Of a stretch of DNA of 64,000 bases, positions 8,963 to 18,650 are shown piece by piece (within the stretch, counting starts at the first letter, position 1; the number at the start of each line of letters is the position of its first letter). The stretch is from an uncultured Flavobacteriales bacterium (lineage in GTDB: Bacteria > Bacteroidota > Bacteroidia > Flavobacteriales > CAJXXR01), in NCBI GenBank assembly GCA_913063375.1, contig CAJXXR010000007.1:41580-105579 (forward strand). Direction: 5' to 3'. The position numbers and the translations under genes were made by a program. The notes below the pieces were generated by a model. The model searched no databases, was not told where the DNA came from, and saw only the letters and a program-made list of their open reading frames with translations.

Positions 8963-8998
8963 CAAAAAAAAGGGGCTTCAAAATAGTTTTGAACCCCC
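8963..8998 (-). terminator. Intrinsic terminator of the metal-efflux operon
   Basis: GGGG-C-TTCAAAA (8972-8983) pairs with TTTTGAA-C-CCCC (8987-8998) around a TAG loop. The minus strand then reads a run of U from the A-tract at 8963-8971. It ends transcription after the DUF3347 lipoprotein gene. Confidence 0.85.
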
Positions 8999-9020
8999 CT
9001 TAGCATCTTATTTGAATCAT

Positions 9021-9533
9021 TTACAATTCCTCGGTAATTGCTCCACAGTTAAGCATTTTTTCACCAAAATATGGATTCAATACCTCCTTACGGTAGCTAA
9101 TCCAATTGGCTCCTTTATTTTCAAAGGCCATTGGGCAATGCATTAAGAACAATTCACCCTTAGGTAAGTTTCCATTCTTCAACAATTGATAAATCTCATT
9201 GGTATAAGATACATATACCAATCTTTTATCTTCTATACTTCTAGCCTCTCTGAATTTCGACACAACAGCTTTTATCTCTTTGTATTCAGCAAATTCTTCT
9301 CTCTTCATTAAAGCCAATAATTCAGTTGAAGCATCATTTGCTAAGTCTATATCGCCAGCAACTAACGATTCTGTAATTGTAAAATAAAACTCAACCATTG
9401 GTCTCGCTTCATTATGGCTCTTTTTATAAATTTCTAGATCGTTAGAAACTTTTTTTTCCTCTGCATCACCTGTACCACTTCCACAGGAAATTACCATCAT
9501 CAGCATAGCTGTAAAAATTGCGATTTGCTTCAT
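9021..9533 (-). CDS. DUF3347 lipoprotein of the copper efflux operon
   Basis: A 170-residue lipoprotein (lipobox VISC, Cys17) with one DUF3347 domain (about 40-168). Its C-terminal half carries HCPMAFENKGANWIS and NPYFGEKMLNCG; the conserved His, Cys and Met residues suggest a soft-metal site. The same domain forms the C-terminus of the adjacent CusB-like adaptor (HCSMA, MLTCG), so the two look like duplicated modules. By context it probably binds Cu(I) or Ag(I) in the periplasm for the efflux pump; that role is inferred. It is the last gene of the operon, 14 bases after cusB. Confidence 0.85.
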   Translation of the reverse strand: MKQIAIFTAMLMMVISCGSGTGDAEEKKVSNDLEIYKKSHNEARPMVEFYFTITESLVAGDIDLANDASTELLALMKREEFAEYKEIKAVVSKFREARSIEDKRLVYVSYTNEIYQLLKNGNLPKGELFLMHCPMAFENKGANWISYRKEVLNPYFGEKMLNCGAITEEL

Positions 9534-9547
9534 CTTTTACTTTTTAT

Positions 9548-11257
9548 TTATTTATACACTTGTTCTACTGTACCACACGTTAGCATAGTTGCTCCATAAT
9601 ATGGATTGGCAATTTCTTTTGATTCACTCAACCAAAATGCTCCTTTGTTACCAAACGCCATCGAACAATGAGCCTTGAAAACTATTTTTGATTGGAATGA
9701 TAAATCCTCGGTTAAGATAATCAGAAGATCTGAAATATTAGAAAATTCCTGACGCAATTCCGACAATTCAGGACTTTTATTCTCTAGGTTTACCTTTGAC
9801 TGATACTTTAATACCCAAGCCTCCCAATATTTTGATAAATTTTCATCTAGTCTAGATACCTCGACTTCCATCAAACCTTGATTAAATAAAGTAAATGATG
9901 TTTTACTTTCTTCCAAATTTGATTCAACCAAATCATTTTTCAAGCTCAAATACAGCTTAAATACTGAATCCAATTTAAGTTTAAACGAATTTGGAACGGA
10001 CGAAATCCCTCCATTAGTCACCGGTGGATTCATCATACTATATTTTCCCGAAAGCTGAGCGGCAGCATCAATTTTAAATACTCCCATAGTAACAACTTCC
10101 TCTCCTTCTTCAAGATCTCCATCCAATAAATAAGAGTCTCCTAAATCGGCTGAAATAGTCACTTCACGATAGCTATAATTATGTTGTCCATCTTTTAGAC
10201 TTGCTATATATACTATCGATCTCTTTCCAGTCCATAAAACGGCGGTCTTTGGCACAACAACCTTTTCGTTATCCTGCATTAAATCTACCTTCAAAAGACC
10301 TTTAACAAACATATCTGGCTTCATGTGGTATTCCAGATTATTCACATCTAAGCGAATCTTCAATGTTCTACTAGCTCCACCTAATATAGGGTCTATAAAC
10401 GAAACCTTTGCTGAAAACTCCTTGCCTGGAAGGCTAACAAGCCTAAAATCTACCTTATCGCCTATTTTCACCCAACGAAGGTCCTCTTCATACATATCAA
10501 AAACCACCCATAGCTTGGACAAATCAACGACTTGAAATAAAGCCATTCCTTCTTTAATATATCCCCCTGTATGAATATATTTCTTCTGTACAACTCCTTT
10601 ATAGGGTGAACGAATCTTTATACGTTGAATTATTTCCTTTGAGCTTTCAATCTGACTTATTTGTTCATCAGAGATGTTCCAAAGTTTTAATTTAATCCTT
10701 GCAGACTCAACGATATCAGGCTGTTGTTCTTCATATTTCTTTGCCTCCAATAACTCATTTTGAGCTGCAATCAATTCTGGTGAATAAATTTCAGCCAATA
10801 CTTGATCCTTCTCTACTTCCATGCCCTCAAATTCAACAGATAGACTTTCTATTCTTCCTGCGAATCTTGCAGAAATAACAGTTTCTTTTGCTTCATTAAC
10901 AGCAATTTTCCCTTGTAACAAAATTTCTTTAGTCGCATCTCCTTTCTGTACTTTTGAAGTACGTACACGCGCCAATTTACTTGTCTCAGAAGACATTTGG
11001 ATTGTATACGGATCATTGTTCCCAGTACTGCCAACCAGTACTAAATCCATAGCACAGATAGGACATTTCCCAAATTCAGCTTGTCTTATTTGGGGATGCA
11101 TGGAGCAAGTATATACCTCCTCTACATCGGTATGATTATGATCTTCATGCCCCATAATAGTTTGAGCATTTGTCCCATTATTAGGAACTACCCACCTACC
11201 TAATGCGACACCAAGCAATAGGATAAGGATTATTATAATGTTTTTCTTTTTCATCAT
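9548..11257 (-). CDS. cusB: CusB-like RND periplasmic adaptor with metal-binding ends
   Basis: A 569-residue membrane-fusion protein. An N-terminal membrane anchor (3-20) is followed by a heavy-metal-binding domain near 49-75 (YTCSMHPQIRQ, KCPICAMDLV), a barrel-sandwich hybrid and alpha-hairpin (about 120-235), beta-barrel and membrane-proximal domains (to about 400), and a C-terminal DUF3347 domain (about 420-565; HCSMAFGNKGAFW, NPYYGATMLTCG). It links the CusA pump to the TolC-like channel across the periplasm and probably passes Cu(I)/Ag(I) to the pump. The DUF3347 end makes it longer than the roughly 400-residue E. coli CusB. ATG 11257 or the adjacent ATG 11254 could be the start. Confidence 0.92.
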   Translation of the reverse strand: MMKKKNIIIILILLLGVALGRWVVPNNGTNAQTIMGHEDHNHTDVEEVYTCSMHPQIRQAEFGKCPICAMDLVLVGSTGNNDPYTIQMSSETSKLARVRTSKVQKGDATKEILLQGKIAVNEAKETVISARFAGRIESLSVEFEGMEVEKDQVLAEIYSPELIAAQNELLEAKKYEEQQPDIVESARIKLKLWNISDEQISQIESSKEIIQRIKIRSPYKGVVQKKYIHTGGYIKEGMALFQVVDLSKLWVVFDMYEEDLRWVKIGDKVDFRLVSLPGKEFSAKVSFIDPILGGASRTLKIRLDVNNLEYHMKPDMFVKGLLKVDLMQDNEKVVVPKTAVLWTGKRSIVYIASLKDGQHNYSYREVTISADLGDSYLLDGDLEEGEEVVTMGVFKIDAAAQLSGKYSMMNPPVTNGGISSVPNSFKLKLDSVFKLYLSLKNDLVESNLEESKTSFTLFNQGLMEVEVSRLDENLSKYWEAWVLKYQSKVNLENKSPELSELRQEFSNISDLLIILTEDLSFQSKIVFKAHCSMAFGNKGAFWLSESKEIANPYYGATMLTCGTVEQVYK

Positions 11258-11260
11258 CAG

Positions 11261-12487
11261 TTAATCTTTGTTCTTTCTTAATTCAAAAAGAGATTGATAA
11301 TAAGATAATTGTATGTGTTGTTGCACAATAGCTGCAATTTCCTTTCGTTCTAAATCCAATAACAATCCCATTGACTTCAGTAATTCATTATAGGAATTAT
11401 TACCATGCTTATATTCTTGAAGTAACAAGGAAGTCGTTTGTTTAATTTTCTCCTTTAAACGACTATTTGAATGAAAATTTCGGACTTGTTTCTTAATTTC
11501 CAAATCTACCTTGGCCAACAATAGGTTATACTCATCCTGAATATGTTCAAGATTTATGGCTTCAGTATGCCATTTATGTGTTGCCTCCATCAAAGTATGC
11601 TTGTTCTGTTTTATCTGGAATGGAATATTAAGACCTATATTGAACATATATGCATCCTTCCCATTGTCTGGAATATCCATGGCGATTTCGTCTATCATAA
11701 AATAGCGAAATCCAATGGTCCAAGTTGGCTTGGTAGTTTTCTTAAATAACTCCATAGACTCTTTGGCGACTTCCACTTTTAACTTCTGTTTATTTACAGC
11801 ATACAATTCCCTATTCAAAATAGGATCAAAACCCATTAAATCAACCAAGCTATCTACCGTAATCACCTCTGTATGGATTTCTTTACTCAAGAGGGTATTG
11901 AAAGCATATTGCTGCACCTTCTCAGCATCCAATAAATCTAATAGACTATTTTCCCATTCTTCTTTTTGAAATTGAATGGTCAATAAATCAACCATGCCAA
12001 TATTGGACTTAGTCTTCATATGTTCCTTGGTTAAAGATTCCATCATCTCAATCAATTCAATTCTATCTTTAAGAATTATTTTGTTCAATCTGATTTCATA
12101 CAATTTATACCAAGCCTTTTCAATTTTATGTTGCAGCACGCCCCCCATCATCTGAAGGACCTTATTGTGCACTTCATTTTCTGCCTCAAATAAATTTAAC
12201 TTGGCATCAAGTGTCCCAAACCAAGGAAATCTTTGAACGGCACTGAATTGCATTTTTTGAGCACCCAACCTCGTTTCAATTGGACTTGGAGCAAATCCTG
12301 CTGAAAGTTGTAAATCAGATAATCTACTGAATTGCATTTCCTTTTCTAAAAAAGCATGGTGCAACATTTGATGACTTAAAAAATCCTTATTTCTATCTAT
12401 TCCTTCCGCAACATATGCTTCCAAAATTTGTATTTGCCCTTGCACTTGGAAAGCCAAAAAGACTAAATACATTAGTATCCTTTTCAT
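11261..12487 (-). CDS. TolC-family outer-membrane efflux protein
   Basis: A 408-residue predicted outer-membrane factor (CusC role). The signal peptide ends VQGQ; the rest is long alpha-helical, coiled-coil-rich sequence with the two-fold TolC layout. The ATG at 12487 is chosen because it lies one base after the cusA stop; an ATG eight codons further upstream lies inside cusA and weakens the signal peptide. It would form the exit duct for the CusA/CusB complex. Confidence 0.88.
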   Translation of the reverse strand: MKRILMYLVFLAFQVQGQIQILEAYVAEGIDRNKDFLSHQMLHHAFLEKEMQFSRLSDLQLSAGFAPSPIETRLGAQKMQFSAVQRFPWFGTLDAKLNLFEAENEVHNKVLQMMGGVLQHKIEKAWYKLYEIRLNKIILKDRIELIEMMESLTKEHMKTKSNIGMVDLLTIQFQKEEWENSLLDLLDAEKVQQYAFNTLLSKEIHTEVITVDSLVDLMGFDPILNRELYAVNKQKLKVEVAKESMELFKKTTKPTWTIGFRYFMIDEIAMDIPDNGKDAYMFNIGLNIPFQIKQNKHTLMEATHKWHTEAINLEHIQDEYNLLLAKVDLEIKKQVRNFHSNSRLKEKIKQTTSLLLQEYKHGNNSYNELLKSMGLLLDLERKEIAAIVQQHIQLSYYQSLFELRKNKD

Positions 12488-12488
12488 A

Positions 12489-15400
12489 TTATTCCGATTT
12501 AAGCTTAGCACTCTTCTTAAAAATATACTCTTGTCTCATGGCGTACAATACTGGAACTACAAATAAACTTATCAATTCTATTGTCATTCCTCCAATAATT
12601 GGAATTGCCATGGGAATCATTATATCAGAACCTTTGCCAGAAGAACTTAAAATAGGTAAGAGGGCCAAAATGGTAGTAGCTGTTGTCATAAGGCAGGGTC
12701 TTATCCTTTTTAAACCAGCTTCAAGAACCAACGAGCGAATTTCAGATATGCTTTTAGGATTGGATCCTTCAAATTTTTGTTTTAGATAGGTAGCCATTAC
12801 CACCCCATCGTCTGTTGCGATACCAAATAAGGCAATAAAACCAACCCAAACAGCAACACTCAAATGAATCTCACTGATATGGAAAAGCGCTCTAAGATTG
12901 ACCCCAAACAGGTCAAAATTTAAAAACCAACCTTGACCATACAACCACAACATTATAAAGCCACCACTAAAAGCCACGAAGATACTTGAGAAAATCATGC
13001 ATGCTGATGCAATAGACTTAAACTGGAAATAGAGGATCATAAAAATCAATAACAGCGCCAATGGAACAACCATCATTAATTTTTTATCGGCCCGCTCTTG
13101 GTTTATAAAATTCCCTGCAAACTCCATACTGATCCCTTTAGGGACAACTAATTCACCTGACTCAATAGCCATTTGAATGTGTTTTTTTGCGGCAATAACA
13201 ACATCGGTTTCAGCAAAAGCATCCATTTTATCAAAAAGAACATAACCAACTAAAAAGCTATCTTCACTTTTAATAGCTTGTGGCCCTTGCTTATAATGAA
13301 TTGATGCTATTTCTGATAATGGTATTTGGGCTTTTTTAGTAACTATTAAAATATCACCTATACTTTCTGGAGAATCACGAAATTCTCTAGCATATCTCAA
13401 TCTGATTGGATATCGCTCTCTTCCTTCAACTGTATAGGAAAGATCTTTTCCTCCTAGAGCTATACTAAGGTATTGCTGAATTTCCGCAATACTGAATCCA
13501 TATCGTGCTATGGCCTTTCTATCAAGTTCAATTTCAAGATAGGGTTTACCTACCATTCTCTCGGCAAATACTGTTGGAGCTTTAACCCCTACTGTAGCCT
13601 TTAGAATAGGCTCCAATGCAAGCCCGAAATCCTCTATAACTTGAATGTTATTCCCTTTTACCTTAATACCCATAGGAGCACGCATACCACTTTGCAACAT
13701 GATCAACCTGGTTTCTATAGGTTGCAGTTTTGGCGCAGAGGTCACTCCTGGTAATTGAATTTTAATAATTTCATCCCAAATATCATTTGTACTTTGAATA
13801 TGTGGTCTCCAGTTACGGTAATATTCCCCTTCATCATCTAGAATCAGTTTACCTTGGTCATCACGAACAAACTCCCCAGATGAATCTGTGCGATACCTTA
13901 GCTTTACACCGTCATCATTTTGATTGTATTCTGGGTAATAATTAATGATATTCTCAAACATAGATACTGGTGCAGGATCTAAAGCCGACTCAACCCTACC
14001 AATTTTACCTACCACCAATTCAACTTCAGGTATAGCCGCTACAGCCATGTCTAGTTGTTTCAATAGTTCTATATTTTCCTCTAAGCCAGAATGCGGCATA
14101 GAACTAGGCATCAATAAAAATGATCCTTCATCTAAGGCGGGCATAAACTCCTTCCCCATTCCTGGGAAAGTTTGCATGATAGACGATTCTACCTCAGATT
14201 TATCTATACCAAACATCTTTGGTAATCCAATCCAAGAAATCACTCCCCAAACTATGCATACAAGTGGCACTATTAAGAAGGTGAATTTATTGTCTAGACA
14301 ATATTTCAACATATCCTTATAATAGCGCATGAATAAGTAAAAGAAACCTATTAAGCCAAATACCGCTATACCAACAAAAATATAATTTAGAATAAAAGAA
14401 CTATTTAATCCTAATGGCATCCATTCAGTAGCTAATAAATAACAGACACCCAATGCGATAAGGATAATATCTAGCTGGCTCAGTATATAATTTTTAAACC
14501 CTCCTTTTTCTAGGTTGTTGCGTTGTTTCAAATTGTGCCAGGCAATTCCAATCAGTAAAATACCCAACCAAGTAGTATAAAACAGCGCTATAAGACCAAC
14601 AATGACTGCACTGTACCCAATTATTTTTTTCCAAATATCCTTCTTCACCTTACTATTAAAAATATAATAAGAAAGTACTGGTAGTACAAATAAGGTTAAT
14701 AATATAGCTGCAATCAATGCGAAGGACTTCGTATAAGCCAAAGGTTTAAATAATTTTCCTTCAGCAGCAACCATTGTAAATACCGGTAAAAAACTAACTA
14801 CAGTAGTCGTTAAGGCAGTTACTACCGCTCCAGCAACTTCAATAGTTCCTTCATAAATGGCCTCAATCTTGTCTTTAGCAGGATAGCGTTCAAGATGCTT
14901 AAATATATTCTCAGAAATTACTATCCCCATATCAACCATAGTTCCAATAGCAATGGCAATACCGGATAATGCGACTATATTGGCATCAATCTTAAAATAC
15001 TTCATTGCTATAAAACACATAAGAATAGCAAGTGGTAAAAGGCTGGAAACAACCAAGGATAAACGTAAATTCAACACCATCAAAATAATAACTAAGATGG
15101 TTATTAGTATCTCCAAATTTAAAGCCTCTTTAAGGGTATTTAAAGTTTCCTTTATTAACCCTGACCTATCATAGAAGGGTACAATAGTCACTTTGGAAAC
15201 AGAGCCATCCTCAAGAATTCTAGATGGTAAAGAGGGTGCTATTTCTCGAATTTTCGCCTTTATATTATCGATCACCTCCATAGGATTAGCTCCATATCTG
15301 GCAACCACGACTCCTCCAACAATTTCAGCTCCACCTTTATCCAAGGCACCTCTTTTAAAGGCTGGTCCTACTTGGACCTTTGCAATATCCTTTAAACGAA

Positions 15401-16217
15401 TTGGAATATGATTATTCGAACTAATCACAATTTCTTCTAAATCATTTGTGGATTTGACGTATCCCAATCCTCTAATAAAATATTCTACTCTATTTACCTC
15501 TATCGTTTTAGCCCCTATATCAAGGTTAGATTCTTTTACGGCCTTCCAAATCTGCTGCATATGAACACCATTAGCTTTCATGGCCAAGGGATCCAAATCA
15601 ATTTGATATTCCTTTACCGCTCCACCAATACTGGAAACTTCTGCAACTCCTGGCACGGAGGATAATTGATACTTAACTTGAAAATCTTGAATGGAACGTA
15701 ATTCATGCAAATCCCAATCACCATTTGTATTTCCAAGACTATCACTCCCCTCTAAACTATACCAATAAACTTGACCTAAACCTGTTGCATCAGGTCCTAA
15801 CATAGGTTGAACCCCTTGAGGTAAAGTCCCATTTGGAAGTGAACTCAATCTTTCCAGTATACGAGTACGACTCCAATAATAATCTACATCCTCCTCAAAA
15901 ATTATGAAAATACTGGAAAATCCAAATACAGAAGTACTACGTACCGTTTGTACACCTGGAAGCCCCATTAAAGCTGCAGATAGTGGATAAGTAATTTGAT
16001 CATCTATATCTTGAGGAGATCTCCCGGCCCATTCGCTAAATACAATTTGCTGATTCTCTCCAATGTCGGGAATCGCATCTACAGAAACGGGGTCTGAAGG
16101 CAATAAAGAAATTTCATGTTTAAATGGGGAAGTGATCAGTCCCCAAAGAACGATAAGTAGCAACAAAAGCATACTTACCAATCTATTTTTTAGAAAAAAT
16201 AGGATTAATTTGTTCAT
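12489..16217 (-). CDS. cusA: CusA/CzcA-family heavy-metal RND efflux pump
   Basis: A 1242-residue inner-membrane proton antiporter. Family marks are EWAGRSPQDIDDQITYPL, GFSSIFIIFEEDVDYYWSR, the TM4 signature SGIAIAIGTMVDMGIVISEN and FGIATDDGVVMATYL. The TM4 stretch resembles the monovalent-metal (CusA, Cu/Ag) type rather than the divalent CzcA type. It is about 200 residues longer than E. coli CusA: an extra hydrophobic block with about four spans (about 510-640) sits between the halves, and the second periplasmic loop has a charged insert around 765-810. First gene of the operon with the TolC, CusB and DUF3347 genes. Confidence 0.93.
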   Translation of the reverse strand: MNKLILFFLKNRLVSMLLLLLIVLWGLITSPFKHEISLLPSDPVSVDAIPDIGENQQIVFSEWAGRSPQDIDDQITYPLSAALMGLPGVQTVRSTSVFGFSSIFIIFEEDVDYYWSRTRILERLSSLPNGTLPQGVQPMLGPDATGLGQVYWYSLEGSDSLGNTNGDWDLHELRSIQDFQVKYQLSSVPGVAEVSSIGGAVKEYQIDLDPLAMKANGVHMQQIWKAVKESNLDIGAKTIEVNRVEYFIRGLGYVKSTNDLEEIVISSNNHIPIRLKDIAKVQVGPAFKRGALDKGGAEIVGGVVVARYGANPMEVIDNIKAKIREIAPSLPSRILEDGSVSKVTIVPFYDRSGLIKETLNTLKEALNLEILITILVIILMVLNLRLSLVVSSLLPLAILMCFIAMKYFKIDANIVALSGIAIAIGTMVDMGIVISENIFKHLERYPAKDKIEAIYEGTIEVAGAVVTALTTTVVSFLPVFTMVAAEGKLFKPLAYTKSFALIAAILLTLFVLPVLSYYIFNSKVKKDIWKKIIGYSAVIVGLIALFYTTWLGILLIGIAWHNLKQRNNLEKGGFKNYILSQLDIILIALGVCYLLATEWMPLGLNSSFILNYIFVGIAVFGLIGFFYLFMRYYKDMLKYCLDNKFTFLIVPLVCIVWGVISWIGLPKMFGIDKSEVESSIMQTFPGMGKEFMPALDEGSFLLMPSSMPHSGLEENIELLKQLDMAVAAIPEVELVVGKIGRVESALDPAPVSMFENIINYYPEYNQNDDGVKLRYRTDSSGEFVRDDQGKLILDDEGEYYRNWRPHIQSTNDIWDEIIKIQLPGVTSAPKLQPIETRLIMLQSGMRAPMGIKVKGNNIQVIEDFGLALEPILKATVGVKAPTVFAERMVGKPYLEIELDRKAIARYGFSIAEIQQYLSIALGGKDLSYTVEGRERYPIRLRYAREFRDSPESIGDILIVTKKAQIPLSEIASIHYKQGPQAIKSEDSFLVGYVLFDKMDAFAETDVVIAAKKHIQMAIESGELVVPKGISMEFAGNFINQERADKKLMMVVPLALLLIFMILYFQFKSIASACMIFSSIFVAFSGGFIMLWLYGQGWFLNFDLFGVNLRALFHISEIHLSVAVWVGFIALFGIATDDGVVMATYLKQKFEGSNPKSISEIRSLVLEAGLKRIRPCLMTTATTILALLPILSSSGKGSDIMIPMAIPIIGGMTIELISLFVVPVLYAMRQEYIFKKSAKLKSE

Positions 16218-16306
16218 CTGAATAGTGTAAATAAAACAATAACAATACTCTATAAAAAGTATTGAAACAATAACACCCGATCAAGCAACGCTTGAAAAAG
16301 TTCAGA

Positions 16307-16726
16307 TCAAATTAAAAAGGATTGGTACCAAATAGGGATATCATAGTCTCGACTAGGTTTGTCTAAGATGACAAATTCATCAGGTGAGACTTCAATTTCA
16401 GATAAATAAATAACTTCTTTTTGGAAAATAGAAAAATAATGAAAATTGAAATTCCAATTAAATTCAAAATCTACAGAGTGCCCTACTTTATCCGTTAAAT
16501 CAACAAAATACATTTGTTCATTCTTACAACAGGGTTCTTTAGAAATTTGAGATACATCTGAGCAAGGTTGCTCAGAAATAACCATACAACTGTCAGCCGA
16601 TTGAAAAAATTTCATATCCCGCAATTCGCTAGCACAATAATGCTTGCTCACCGCCATACCTATACCAGATAGGAAGATAATTAGAGCCATAGAAAGGCTA
16701 AATATTTTTATCAAAAGGTTTTTCAC
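16307..16726 (-). CDS. HYC_CC_PP-type small exported protein
   Basis: A 139-residue protein starting at GTG 16726, with a hydrophobic N-terminal signal or anchor (3-26). His29-Tyr30-Cys31, Cys47, Cys55 and the pair Cys66-Cys67 match the Bacteroidota family named for its HYC and CC motifs; the closing PP is here a lone KP. The end (IPIWYQSFLI) also fits. Members usually lie next to copper efflux genes, as here, so a periplasmic metal-handling role is inferred. TATCTTCG, one mismatch from the -7 consensus, ends just upstream (16738-16731). A later ATG (codon 13) would cut the signal in half. Confidence 0.75.
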   Translation of the reverse strand: MKNLLIKIFSLSMALIIFLSGIGMAVSKHYCASELRDMKFFQSADSCMVISEQPCSDVSQISKEPCCKNEQMYFVDLTDKVGHSVDFEFNWNFNFHYFSIFQKEVIYLSEIEVSPDEFVILDKPSRDYDIPIWYQSFLI

Positions 16727-16829
16727 AAAACGAAGATACTATAAAGATTTCAAAAAATTCAAAATAGGAACCATAATACCTAACTAGTCATGGCTGAATT
16801 TGTTAAAAAATCTAAATACAAAAAGTATC

Positions 16830-17273
16830 TCATACATGATCACTTTTAAAATTTTTCCAATATTGCATCAAAATGAATGCACTTATTACTGAAGAAGCCA
16901 AGCCTTCAAATAATAAAGTAAAGGCAACCATACCAACAGTAAGGTCACTTCCCCATTTAAGGGATTCTCCAACGATATCCAGAAAAGCCGGGTTAAAGCG
17001 ATCCAAATAAATCACAAAGGAAAACGTCACCATTATAACCGCAACAAAAGCTGTTAAAAATCCTACTAATAAATTGGAAAAATAGTCACTTTCTTTATTT
17101 CTAAATAAATTCATTTTTATAGCACTGTTCACTCCCCAAAGCACAAAAATGACATTAAAAAAACGAAGGAAAGCTATATTCTCAAGTCCAAACAAATACA
17201 TCACTAAGAAAAACAAAACAATTCCTAGATAGATTTTTATTGCATTGGTAAAGATAATTCTTCTAGGTTTCAT
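16830..17273 (-). CDS. Four-span membrane protein, unknown family
   Basis: A 147-residue protein with four predicted spans (about 8-28, 32-52, 68-92, 112-135) and a short charged C-terminus ending YWKNFKSDHV. It resembles the small 'DUF4199-like' membrane proteins of Bacteroidota in layout, but I cannot assign it. ATG 17273 (MKPRRIIF) is preferred over the ATG 11 codons upstream because it puts positive charges just before the first span. It is separated by about 100 bases from the HYC gene and may or may not be co-transcribed with it. Confidence 0.65.
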   Translation of the reverse strand: MKPRRIIFTNAIKIYLGIVLFFLVMYLFGLENIAFLRFFNVIFVLWGVNSAIKMNLFRNKESDYFSNLLVGFLTAFVAVIMVTFSFVIYLDRFNPAFLDIVGESLKWGSDLTVGMVAFTLLFEGLASSVISAFILMQYWKNFKSDHV

Positions 17274-17711
17274 ACTATTAAATTTAAAGATATTTACATA
17301 TATCACATTAGACCTAAAGTACTGAAAATAAGCCGACTTTCAAAGATATAACCTAATTCATTTTCCGTTTAAGAAAGCCAAAAAATAGAATGTATGGGCA
17401 GTCAACGCTTATCCCAGCACAGCGTGTTAAAGACTCTAATGCATACTTAACTTTGGTATTATTACACACCTAATTAATGTGAAGAATAAAACTTTATTAC
17501 ATCATCAATAGTTGTAATTACAAATAAACTATTCTGTAATTAGACTGCATTACATAACAATAGAGTACAAATAAAAATGAATCTATTTATTTGTTTAAAA
17601 TAATAAATTCTCCTATTTTTACTAAGCATTGATTTATTCAATTATATAAAATTCTATTTCAGGTTAATATAATATATGTGTAATTAAATCGAATTTGAAT
17701 TATATCGAAAT
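17274..17711. other. Intergenic region between divergent genes
   Basis: These 438 AT-rich bases hold the divergent promoters of the small membrane protein and the DsbA-like gene. A perfect 12-base palindrome, TTGTAATTACAA (17512-17523), could be an operator but may be chance in such AT-rich DNA. No gene or RNA is recognised. Confidence 0.35.
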
Positions 17712-18641
17712 ATGACGTACGACAATTCTAAAAATTTAATTTGTGAACAAATATCGAACAATGATTCGTTGCAAAAGTTGCGCTCTAAAACGGACGTTAT
17801 AAAGAATACAAATTCCAAAATAAAATTAATATACTTTACAGATCCTATCTGCTCCTTTTGCTGGGCAATAGAACCCCAATTCAGAAAGTTTAAATTAGAT
17901 TATCAACAGCATATTGAAGTTGAGTATCGTTTAGGGGGACTTTTAAAAAACTGGGATAGATTTAAAGATGGTAACAATGGCATTACTTGCCCTATGGATG
18001 TTGCTGAACATTGGGAAGAAGTAGCCAAATACTCTGATATGAGTATAGATGGAGATGTATGGATAAATAGTCCATTGAGCTCGTCCTACCCTTCATCCAT
18101 TGCATACAAAGCACTTTTGAACCAAAGTAGTAAAGTGGCCTTAAATTATTTAAGGATAGTGAGAGAAATGTTGTTCTTAGAAAAAAGAGATATTTCAGAT
18201 ATGAAGTACATCTTGGAAGCGGTAACTAGAAGCTCAGCTGACGTTAATCAATTCATTCAAGATTTTAAAAATCCCAAGTCAGAAGAACAATTTTTAGGAG
18301 ATATCCAAATGGGAAAAGATATGGGAATAAAAGGTTTTCCTACTTTTATTTTTGTTAATGATGAAGGCCTAGGTTTTAAATTATTTGGAGCCTCCGAATA
18401 TGATAGCTATGTACAAGCTTTGGAAAAGGCATTAGGAAAAAAGGTTGCTCCTATTCAACATTCCTTTACAGAGAAAGGTCTAGTACAGACTTTTAAAAAA
18501 CTGTCTACCAAAGAAATCTCTATACTAATGAATCAGCAAGAATCCGAAACATTAAATAATTTGGAATCGCTTTATAAGGTTGGTGAAATTGAAAAATTAC
18601 AGTATAAAAATGGGGTATTTTGGGCCCAGGCTAATCTGTAA
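17712..18641 (+). CDS. DsbA-family (FrnE/SpxH-like) thioredoxin-fold protein
   Basis: A 309-residue protein without a signal peptide. A leader of about 35 residues precedes the thioredoxin fold with the active-site motif CSFC (FTDPICSFCWAIEPQF, about 48-62), a helical insert, and the cis-proline loop GFPTFIFVN. The layout is that of cytosolic DsbA-like proteins such as FrnE or the ClpXP adaptor SpxH/YjbH, so it is probably a cytoplasmic oxidoreductase or adaptor rather than a periplasmic oxidase. It ends 9 bases before the convergent glycosyltransferase gene. Confidence 0.82.
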   Translation: MTYDNSKNLICEQISNNDSLQKLRSKTDVIKNTNSKIKLIYFTDPICSFCWAIEPQFRKFKLDYQQHIEVEYRLGGLLKNWDRFKDGNNGITCPMDVAEHWEEVAKYSDMSIDGDVWINSPLSSSYPSSIAYKALLNQSSKVALNYLRIVREMLFLEKRDISDMKYILEAVTRSSADVNQFIQDFKNPKSEEQFLGDIQMGKDMGIKGFPTFIFVNDEGLGFKLFGASEYDSYVQALEKALGKKVAPIQHSFTEKGLVQTFKKLSTKEISILMNQQESETLNNLESLYKVGEIEKLQYKNGVFWAQANL

Positions 18642-18650
18642 TTGATCCTA

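Noticed and set aside
17512..17523. Palindrome TTGTAATTACAA as a defined operator
   Set aside because: It is short and made mostly of A and T in AT-rich DNA, and far from both starts; mentioned only as a possibility in the intergenic entry.
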